From assembly GCA_017398105.1 (NCBI GenBank), contig JAFQHF010000050.1:1-10994 (forward strand): DNA of 10,994 bases, in the 5' to 3' direction. This stretch comes from Oscillospiraceae bacterium. Lineage in GTDB: Bacteria; Bacillota_A; Clostridia; Oscillospirales; Oscillospiraceae. A program made the translations under genes and the position numbers. A model generated the notes under the pieces. It had not been told where the DNA came from and did not search any database. It saw only the letters and a program-made list of their open reading frames with translations. Positions within the stretch are counted from its first letter, which is position 1. Each line of letters starts with the position of its first letter. Positions 6,009-10,994 of this stretch are shown piece after piece.

Positions 6009-6572
6009 TTACAGCATACCGACTAAGTCCAGGCTGGGCTTCAGGGTCTGGGCGCCGGGCTGCCATTTGGCGGGGCAGACCTCGTCGCCGTGCTCGTAGA
6101 CGAACTGGCAGGCCTGGAGCTTGCGGAACAGCTCATCGGCATTGCGGCCCACATTTCCGGCGCTGACCTCGTAGGATACGATCTTGCCCTGGGGGTTGAT
6201 GATGAAGGTGCCGCGCTCGGCCATGCCGTCTTCCTCAATGAGCACTTCGAAATCCCTGGAGATGGCGTGGGTGGGGTCGGCCAGCATGGGATAGCGGATC
6301 TTCTTGATCCGGTCGGATGCGTCATGCCAGGCCTTGTGGACGAAGTGGGTGTCGGTGGACACGGAGTAGACCTCGCAGCCTACATCCACGAACTTGTGAT
6401 AGATGTTTGCCAGATCCTCCAGCTCCGTGGGGCACACAAAGGTGAAGTCCGCGGGATAGAAGAAGAATACAGCCCACTTGCCCAGCACATCCTCCTTGGT
6501 GAAGGGGCGGAAGGAGTTGTTTACATAACCCTGAGCCTGAAAGGCGCCGATTTCTTTATTGATCATAGACAT
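6009..6572 (-). CDS. ahpC: Alkyl hydroperoxide reductase subunit C (2-Cys peroxiredoxin)
   Basis: This 187-residue cytosolic peroxidase reduces H2O2, organic peroxides and probably peroxynitrite. The thioredoxin-like fold carries the peroxidatic cysteine C47 in DFTFVCPTE and the resolving cysteine C166 in GDEVCPAKW, the same length and positions as E. coli AhpC. The start at 6572 (MSMINKE) has AAAAGGAG 9 nt upstream; a second ATG two codons in is possible but worse placed. Its reductant is probably the AhpF-like protein encoded 149 bp downstream. The rubredoxin gene lies 144 bp upstream on the same strand, completing an anaerobe oxygen-defence set. The 5' region is AT-rich, but I find no clear -35/-10 pair and no PerR-type box, so expression may depend on readthrough or a non-consensus promoter. 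Confidence 0.96.
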   Translation of the reverse strand: MSMINKEIGAFQAQGYVNNSFRPFTKEDVLGKWAVFFFYPADFTFVCPTELEDLANIYHKFVDVGCEVYSVSTDTHFVHKAWHDASDRIKKIRYPMLADPTHAISRDFEVLIEEDGMAERGTFIINPQGKIVSYEVSAGNVGRNADELFRKLQACQFVYEHGDEVCPAKWQPGAQTLKPSLDLVGML

Positions 6573-6629
6573 AGTTGTTTTCTCCTTTTCATTTTTTATA
6601 TAGTATGGTAAGAAATTGTGATATTATTT

Positions 6630-6647
6630 AGTTAGCTTGCGCTAACT
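6630..6647 (-). promoter_or_regulatory. Perfect inverted repeat upstream of ahpC
   Basis: AGTTAGC (6630-6636) and GCTAACT (6641-6647) flank a 4-bp centre, 58 bp before the ahpC start. It could be an operator, or a small hairpin without U-tract between the rubredoxin and ahpC genes. It does not match a PerR or Fur box. Confidence 0.35.
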
Positions 6648-6663
6648 TGTAGGCTTTTGGAAC

Positions 6664-6699
6664 CCGACTGCACCGGCAGGACGGAGCCGGTACAGTCGG
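6664..6699 (-). terminator. Hairpin downstream of the rubredoxin gene
   Basis: On minus-strand RNA, 14 bp pair (CCGACUGUACCGGC with GCCGGUGCAGUCGG, one U-G pair) around an 8-nt loop, 17 nt after the rubredoxin stop. The following bases are GGTTCCAAAAG, so there is no U-tract. It is more likely an attenuating or RNA-stabilising hairpin than a full intrinsic terminator. Confidence 0.45.
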
Positions 6700-6716
6700 A
6701 AGAAGGAGAGCTGTTT

Positions 6717-6872
6717 TTATGCTTCGCTGAACAGATCCTTGGCTACAGAGCACAGGGGGCACTCGAAATCCTCGGGGATATCTTCCCACTTGGTGCCGGG
6801 CGCGATTCCGCCCTCGGGGTAGCCAACAGCCTCGTCATATTCCCAGCCGCAAACGTCGCATACATATTTCAT
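6717..6872 (-). CDS. Rubredoxin
   Basis: This 51-residue rubredoxin is a small cytosolic one-electron carrier that holds iron on four cysteines. The ligands are clear: C5-x-x-C8 in YVCDVCGW and C38-x-x-C41 in ECPLCSVAK. The family signatures [16 protein letters not shown] and [11 protein letters not shown] are intact, and the length is standard. The ATG at 6872 has TGGAGG 8 nt upstream and a TATAAT at 6930-6935. It is the first gene of the rubredoxin, AhpC, AhpF-like run, so it probably donates electrons to oxygen- or peroxide-reducing enzymes; some of those may be encoded elsewhere. The C-terminal tail [10 protein letters not shown] replaces the usual short acidic end. It is short enough to be missed by size-filtered gene calling. 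Confidence 0.96.
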   Translation of the reverse strand: MKYVCDVCGWEYDEAVGYPEGGIAPGTKWEDIPEDFECPLCSVAKDLFSEA

Positions 6873-6929
6873 AAGTGTTACCTCCATTGATTTTTGATTT
6901 GGTTTTGTATTTCCCTTAGGTTTGATTGG

Positions 6930-6954
6930 ATTATACCAGAGGAAAACATTTCCT
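6930..6954 (-). promoter_or_regulatory. Rubredoxin promoter with an overlapping inverted repeat
   Basis: On the minus strand the extended -10 TGGTATAAT has its hexamer at 6930-6935, with no good -35. Five base pairs upstream is AGGAAA-TGT-TTTCCT (6940-6954), an inverted repeat with perfect 6-bp arms occupying the spacer and -35 zone, a suitable site for a redox or metal regulator. The regulator is unknown. Confidence 0.5.
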
Positions 6955-6998
6955 TCCGTGACTTTCTCACCAAATATGAAAAAATATAAAAAATAAAC

Positions 6999-7403
6999 GT
7001 AGGGGAGGATTTTTAATCCTCCCTCAACCCATCATCTGCAAAACGCTGACGGATAAATGCGGCAGGCTTCATATCGTTCCCATAAGGGCGGATTGGAAAT
7101 CCGCCCCTACAGTGATACAATCATCCACTTACCGTAGGGGAGGATTTTTAATCCTCCCTCAACCCATCGTCTGCAAAACGCTGACGGGTAAATGCGGCAG
7201 ACTTCATATCGTTCCCATAAGGGCGGATTGGAAATCCGCCCCTACAGTGATACAATCATCCACTTACCGTAGGGGAGGATTTTTAATCCTCCCTCAACCC
7301 ATCGTCTGCAAAACGCTGACGGGTAAAAACGGCAGGCTTTATATCGTTCCCATAAGGGCGGATTGGAAATCCGCCCCTACGGTGATACGATCATTTTCTA
7401 CAG
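6999..7403. repeat. Tandem array of three 135-bp units of the type 1 palindromic repeat
   Basis: Three 112-bp elements (6999-7110, 7134-7245, 7269-7380) run from GTAGGGG to CCCCTAC. Each has a GGGAGGATT/AATCCTCCC hairpin near the left end and a GGGCGGATT/AATCCGCCC hairpin near the right, both with 3-nt loops. Linkers are 23 bp: the first two begin AGTGATACAATCATC and are identical, the third (7381-7403) is diverged. The period is exactly 135 bp. Copies differ at only a few positions, so amplification looks recent; the copy at 1175-1285 is more distant. Because 135 is a multiple of three, a spurious reading frame runs through the last copies into the next gene. Confidence 0.85.
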
Positions 7404-7426
7404 TGGTGTGCGGTAAAAAAAGGATA

Positions 7427-7455
7427 TTGTCAGAATACCGGAACCGGTATATAAT
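7427..7455 (+). promoter_or_regulatory. Promoter of the ferritin-like/VIT gene with an operator-like palindrome in the spacer
   Basis: TTGTCA (7427-7432) and a perfect TATAAT (7450-7455) are exactly 17 bp apart. The spacer holds ATACCGG-AA-CCGGTAT (7435-7450), a perfect 7-bp inverted repeat overlapping the first base of the -10. A protein bound there would block RNA polymerase, or a MerR-type activator could remodel it. Transcription should begin near 7462, just 10 nt before the ribosome binding site. Confidence 0.75.
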
Positions 7456-7489
7456 AATGGAAATATCTTACAGAAGGAGGTCTTTTTTT

Positions 7490-8371
7490 ATGTCAAAGCC
7501 CCTGTCCCCTGCTGCGCTGGAAATCATCCGGAAAATGCAGCAGAATGAGATGACGGAAAGCGTCATCTATGAAAAAATCACCGCCTTTGCCAAGGGCGAG
7601 GAAAACAGGCAGACCCTGCTGCGGCTTTCCCAGGAGGAGCGGGCCCACTGCCAGGTCTGGAAGAAGTACACCGGTCTGGAGCTGAAGCCGGAAAAAGCCA
7701 AGGTTTTCAAATACACTTTCCTGGCCCGGACTCTGGGTTTTACCTTTGCGGTGAAGCTCATGGAGCGGGGTGAGGAAAATGCCCAGCAGGAATACGCCCT
7801 GCTTGCTGAAGAGGTGGAGGAAAGTGTTTTCATCCGCCAGCAGGAGGAGGAGCACGAGGCTGCCCTGCTTGCCATGCTGGACGAAGAGCGCCTTCAGTAT
7901 GTGGGCAGCATGGTGCTGGGCCTGAACGATGCCCTGGTGGAGCTGACCGGCTCTCTGGCAGGCTTTGCCTTTGCTCTGCAGAATACCCGGCTGATCGCCC
8001 TGTCCGGTCTGATCGTGGGCATTTCCGCAACCTTCTCCATGGCATCCTCGGAATTCCTGGCAGCCAGAAGCGAGGGACGCACCGATGCGCTGAAATCCTG
8101 CTCCTATACGGGCATTGCCTATCTTCTCACCGTCGTTGCCCTGATCGCGCCCTATCTGATCTTCCCCACCACCCAGTACATTCCGGCCCTGCTGTGTATG
8201 CTGGCAGTGGTGATCCTGATCATCGCGGGCTTTACCTACTATACCTCCGTTGCCCAGGATCAGCCCTTTAAGTCCCGTTTCCTGGAAATGGCGGTCATCA
8301 GCGTGGGTGTGGCTGTGGTATCCTTCATCGTGGGCATCCTGGCCAAGAAATTCCTGGGCGTGGATCTTTAA
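7490..8371 (+). CDS. Ferritin-like domain + VIT1/CCC1 membrane protein (MbfA-type iron/manganese transporter)
   Basis: This 293-residue membrane protein combines a rubrerythrin-like domain with a VIT1/CCC1 transporter domain, the arrangement of MbfA, known as an iron exporter in alpha-proteobacteria. Residues about 10-130 are helical and carry di-iron-type ligands: E20, E28, E50-x-x-H53 in EERAH, E108/E109, and E119-x-x-H122 in EEEHE. Residues 138-293 hold the transporter: GLNDALVELTGSLAGF (144-159), the SMASSEFLAARSEGR segment (183-197) typical of VIT proteins, and three more hydrophobic helices (about 207-225, 231-250, 266-286). The start at 7490 has AGAAGGAGG 9 nt upstream; the open frame reaching back to 7112 is only translated repeat DNA. 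Likely function is export of Fe2+ or Mn2+, which fits the nearby peroxide-defence genes. The metal is inferred. Confidence 0.9.
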   Translation: MSKPLSPAALEIIRKMQQNEMTESVIYEKITAFAKGEENRQTLLRLSQEERAHCQVWKKYTGLELKPEKAKVFKYTFLARTLGFTFAVKLMERGEENAQQEYALLAEEVEESVFIRQQEEEHEAALLAMLDEERLQYVGSMVLGLNDALVELTGSLAGFAFALQNTRLIALSGLIVGISATFSMASSEFLAARSEGRTDALKSCSYTGIAYLLTVVALIAPYLIFPTTQYIPALLCMLAVVILIIAGFTYYTSVAQDQPFKSRFLEMAVISVGVAVVSFIVGILAKKFLGVDL

Positions 8372-8388
8372 TTCAAAATGTAACTTCC

Positions 8389-8413
8389 AGGGCGGGGGCT
8401 TGTCCCCCGCCCT
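8389..8413 (+). terminator. GC-rich hairpin after the ferritin-like/VIT gene
   Basis: AGGGCGGGGG (8389-8398) pairs perfectly with CCCCCGCCCT (8404-8413) around CTTGT, 17 nt past the stop codon. No U-tract follows (CAGACTGTC). The GGGCGG stem and the CAGACTGT suffix recur at 10851-10879, and CCCTACAG occurs at 8462-8469, so this is probably a degenerate member of the GTAGGG repeat family acting as a 3'-end hairpin. Confidence 0.5.
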
Positions 8414-8510
8414 CAGACTGTCAAAAAACGGAAAGAACCAAATGCGCAGGCACAGAAACTGCCCTACAGAGTAAAAAACCTGGAAAAGTAAAAAATTTTA
8501 TATATTTTCC

Positions 8511-8539
8511 TTGTATCCCGGAAAAAGCTGCGCTATAAT
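8511..8539 (+). promoter_or_regulatory. Promoter of the InlB-repeat surface protein gene
   Basis: TTGTAT (8511-8516) is followed after 17 bp by a perfect TATAAT (8534-8539). The upstream 8486-8510 tract is very AT-rich and could act as an UP element. The leader to the ATG at 8575 would be about 30 nt. Confidence 0.7.
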
Positions 8540-8574
8540 GTAAAATGTGAAAATAGTATGAAGGGAGCTTTCTT

Positions 8575-10794
8575 ATGAAACCTCTGTGTAAAAAAAGCAT
8601 CGCCCTGCTGCTGTCGCTTGGCCTGTGCATTTCCCTGCTGCCGGTCTCCGCGCTGGCGGCGGAGCGGAAAACAGCCGAGTGGGAGCTGAAGATCCTGGAG
8701 AAATCCGGCGACGAAATGGTGCAGGAGGAATCCGGCCCGCTGCAGAGCCTTCTGGATGTACTGGACGGATATCTGAACCCCGGTTTTCAGGTGACCTACT
8801 GCCTGGGCGCGGACATGGAGAACAAGGTCTATCAGACTGAGGATGTCCGCTCCGGTGAAGAGCTGTCCGTTCCGGAAAAACCCGTCCGGGAGGGCTACCG
8901 GTTCCTGGGCTGGTATCTGGATGAAGCATGCACCATTCCCTGGAATTTTGAAACCGATACCGTCACTGACGACATGACCCTTTACGCCCACTGGGGCAGC
9001 ACCGACTCCCGGCAGCTGGATCTGAGCCGGGATACCTGGCACATTACCAACAGCCCCCAGTATTTTGACGGCAATTATTCCTACGGCGGAGACATCACGG
9101 TGGGCTATGAAATGACCATCCGGGATTTCCAGGCGCTGGTTCGGGGTATGACCACCGTGGAAAAGGTCAACTATCTGCAGGAGCAGAGGTACAGCTGGGG
9201 CGGCTCCTGCTTCGGTATGGCTTCCGCCGTGGTGCTGGCAAAGGCCGGCGCCATCGACATTGCCGATTTCCCGGAGGAAAACGGCACCCGCTACAATACC
9301 CTGGCAGAAGCAAACCTGATCCGCAATACCACCCCGGAAACCGTGGGCAATATCGAGAGCATGATCACCTATTATTTCTTCCGCCAGTATATCGGTCAGA
9401 TCGGTGACATTGCCTTTGATTACGTCACCCCCAACTATGGCCCGGACTCCGAGAATCTGAAGGTCATTGTCAACAAAATGCGTACCTCCAACGCACCCAC
9501 CCAGATCGGCATTCTGCTGATCGACTCCTATTACGGAATTGTCGGCGGTCACTCCGTGGTGGGCTACGATCTGGAGACCACCTCCTACGGCTATACCTTT
9601 AAGATCTATGACAATTCCTTCACCGGTGAGGATTACTACCCGGTGGATGTAACGGTGGACAACAGCGGCGAATATTCCGCGGAATGCCCGGAATGGGAAT
9701 CGGACTGGGGATATGAGATCTTCTTCACCGATGCCCAGACCGTCCAGGAGCTGCAGCTGCATCCCATTCTGGTGGCCCCCGGTGTTGCCACCGGCGGAAC
9801 CACGGATTATTACAGCGGCAGAACCGGCAGCTATTCCATGGTCACCAGCTACGGCGATTTTACCATCAGCAACGGCACCCAGTCTGCCAAGATCCGCAAC
9901 GGCTGGGTGGTCAGCGGTGATCTGAAGGTATCCTGCCGGGGCAGAACCAATGTGATCGGCGCAGAGCCGGAGTATACCTTCCGTCTGCCTGTCCTGTCCG
10001 GCAAGCAGACCTATACCATCCGGCAGGAGACCCCCGGCAGAAATGACACCCGGGTGATCAGCTATCATCCCGAAACCGGCTTCTTCGCCAGCCAGCAGGC
10101 ACAGCAGCCGGGCACCATCACCATCGGTGCCGACGGCAGCATCAACACCGCCTACCAGGCAGAAACGGAACAGACCCTCTGCACAGCCCTGAACGATTCC
10201 GGCACCTCCTGGTATGCCCTGGAGCTGGAGGGTATCAGCTCCGGCTTTGAGATGGTTCCCGACAAGGAGGAGACTGCCGTAAAGTCTCTGACGGAAGCTA
10301 TGGTGCAGATCCGGGCGCTGTCCGATTTTAATGAGATCACCATGTCCGATGTGGAGCTGGGCAGAAAGGAACTGCTGGTTCAGGAGGGCGACAGCCGGGA
10401 GATCCTGCTGCAGCTGGAAGACTACATTCTGGATTCCGACAATTTCGGCTTCAGCGTGGCCTTTGAGCCCATGGGCGGCAGCAAGGTGGAGACCCTGACC
10501 AATGTGGAAGAGGGCAGCACCATCCAAAAGCCCGCCGATCCCATCCGGGAGGGCTATACCTTCCGGGGCTGGTATCTGGACGAAGGCTGCACCAAGGCCT
10601 GGAACTTCGGCAAGGACATCGTTACCGAAGATCTGATCCTCTATGCCGGCTGGGAGCAGATTCCTGCCCGCCAGGAAGTGACCGTACCCACCCAGCCGGA
10701 GCCGGAGGCCACCGAGCAGACCCGCCCCGCCCCGGAAACCCAGCCCGCTCCCACTGAGGAAGAAATTCCCTTCGAAATCGTGGTTCTGGAATAA
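8575..10794 (+). CDS. Secreted protein with two InlB/Flg_new repeats flanking a putative papain-like cysteine peptidase domain
   Basis: This 739-residue exported protein starts with a signal peptide (K6/K7, hydrophobic 8-24, likely cleavage after ALA or ALAA, residues 28-29). Two Listeria-Bacteroides (InlB B / Flg_new) repeats lie at about 98-140 and 648-693; their 38-residue cores share 25 identical positions, such as REGY and GWYLDE. Between them, SWGGSCFGMASA with C212, GGHSVVGYD with H326, and IYDNS with D346/N347 resemble the Cys-His-Asn/Asp order of papain-like or C39-like peptidases. Residues about 395-560 look beta-rich and unassigned. A Pro/Glu/Thr tail (about 695-729) ends in IPFEIVVLE, with no LPxTG motif or final membrane anchor. 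The ATG at 8575 has AAGGGAG 7 nt upstream. Peptidase activity and substrate are inferred; an adhesin role is possible. Confidence 0.85.
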   Translation: MKPLCKKSIALLLSLGLCISLLPVSALAAERKTAEWELKILEKSGDEMVQEESGPLQSLLDVLDGYLNPGFQVTYCLGADMENKVYQTEDVRSGEELSVPEKPVREGYRFLGWYLDEACTIPWNFETDTVTDDMTLYAHWGSTDSRQLDLSRDTWHITNSPQYFDGNYSYGGDITVGYEMTIRDFQALVRGMTTVEKVNYLQEQRYSWGGSCFGMASAVVLAKAGAIDIADFPEENGTRYNTLAEANLIRNTTPETVGNIESMITYYFFRQYIGQIGDIAFDYVTPNYGPDSENLKVIVNKMRTSNAPTQIGILLIDSYYGIVGGHSVVGYDLETTSYGYTFKIYDNSFTGEDYYPVDVTVDNSGEYSAECPEWESDWGYEIFFTDAQTVQELQLHPILVAPGVATGGTTDYYSGRTGSYSMVTSYGDFTISNGTQSAKIRNGWVVSGDLKVSCRGRTNVIGAEPEYTFRLPVLSGKQTYTIRQETPGRNDTRVISYHPETGFFASQQAQQPGTITIGADGSINTAYQAETEQTLCTALNDSGTSWYALELEGISSGFEMVPDKEETAVKSLTEAMVQIRALSDFNEITMSDVELGRKELLVQEGDSREILLQLEDYILDSDNFGFSVAFEPMGGSKVETLTNVEEGSTIQKPADPIREGYTFRGWYLDEGCTKAWNFGKDIVTEDLILYAGWEQIPARQEVTVPTQPEPEATEQTRPAPETQPAPTEEEIPFEIVVLE

Positions 10795-10846
10795 CCGTAA
10801 CTGCATTGACCGCAGAAACAATTATTTCAATGTCATAAAAAACGTT

Positions 10847-10872
10847 GTAGGGCGGAGGCATGACCCCGCCCC
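10847..10872. repeat. Degenerate GTAGGG-type palindromic repeat
   Basis: GTAGGGCGGAGGCATGACCC followed by CGCCCC is a decayed version of one arm of the element at 4098-4233, with an A replacing a G in the left stem. No matching inverse arm is found before the window ends, so the element is either single or continues beyond 10994. Confidence 0.55.
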
Positions 10873-10890
10873 AGACTGTAGAAAAAGCCT

Positions 10891-10917
10891 CGCAGAGTTT
10901 TCTGCGTGAGCAGAAAA
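10891..10917 (+). other. Two mutually exclusive hairpins
   Basis: CGCAGA/TCTGCG (10891-10896 with 10901-10906) competes for the same bases with TTTTCTGC/GCAGAAAA (10898-10905 with 10910-10917, GTGA loop). The rest of 10795-10994 shows no confident gene. This may be part of the 3' region of the surface-protein transcript or of a larger repeat that continues past the edge. Confidence 0.35.
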
Positions 10918-10994
10918 TAAAGTCCAAAACCGTTTTCGACCGCGGCGTGTACGTGGGCGAAAACACATATCAGGCTGCAAGTGTGCGAGTTGTG

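Noticed and set aside
7112..7489. N-terminal extension of the ferritin-like/VIT gene with 45-residue repeats
   Set aside because: The 135-bp repeat unit is a multiple of three, so the frame stays open by chance. The promoter (7427-7455) and ribosome binding site (7472-7480) lie inside the extension, and homology begins at 7490.
8533..10821. 762-codon open frame on the minus strand
   Set aside because: It is fully antisense to the surface-protein gene, which has a promoter, ribosome binding site, signal peptide and recognisable domains. The antisense product is low-complexity Gly/Leu/His-rich with no family signature, a result of GC-rich codon bias.
10983..10994. GTGCGA near the window end as a group II intron 5' boundary
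   Set aside because: The hexamer alone is common and no intron domains or reverse transcriptase can be seen before the sequence ends.

Overview
This window looks like chromosomal DNA of an anaerobic, moderately GC-rich member of the Clostridia, most likely Oscillospirales/Oscillospiraceae-like. The support is indirect: strong AGGAGG-type ribosome binding sites before nearly every gene, sigma-A-type promoters, a rubredoxin/AhpC oxygen-defence cluster typical of anaerobes, a surface protein with two InlB/Flg_new repeats, and many short GTAGGG...CCCTAC palindromic repeats between genes. No ribosomal or marker gene is present, so the taxonomy is inference.

Left block (1-3138, minus strand). A cut-off SLC13/ArsB-NhaD-type ion permease lies downstream of a compact KdpD-like histidine kinase and a KdpE/OmpR-type response regulator, whose reading frames overlap by 8 bp. 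The permease and the kinase share an 18/20-bp motif upstream. The permease also has GTAAA boxes spaced 11 bp apart. The simplest reading is that the two-component system controls both the permease and itself.

Middle block (3198-6954, minus strand). An SDR-family dehydrogenase has a very long nested-hairpin terminator. Beyond it lies an oxygen-defence cluster in transcription order rubredoxin, AhpC peroxiredoxin, and an AhpF-like reductase whose domains are in the reverse of the usual order (thioredoxin-reductase core first, AhpF-type double thioredoxin fold last). The rubredoxin (51 aa) is easily missed because of its size. The gaps hold hairpins and a 136-bp element with perfect 26-bp inverted ends.

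Right block (6999-10994, plus strand). Three tandem 135-bp units of a palindromic repeat precede a ferritin-like/VIT1 (MbfA-type) membrane protein, probably an iron or manganese exporter. Its promoter has a perfect inverted repeat in the spacer. The last gene encodes a 739-aa secreted protein in which a papain-like Cys-His-Asp/Asn region lies between two InlB-type repeats. The final 200 bp hold a degenerate palindromic repeat and overlapping hairpins but no confident gene.

The rubredoxin, AhpC, AhpF-like and ferritin/VIT genes form a plausible iron and peroxide defence neighbourhood. No CRISPR array, transposase, phage gene, tRNA or rRNA was seen.
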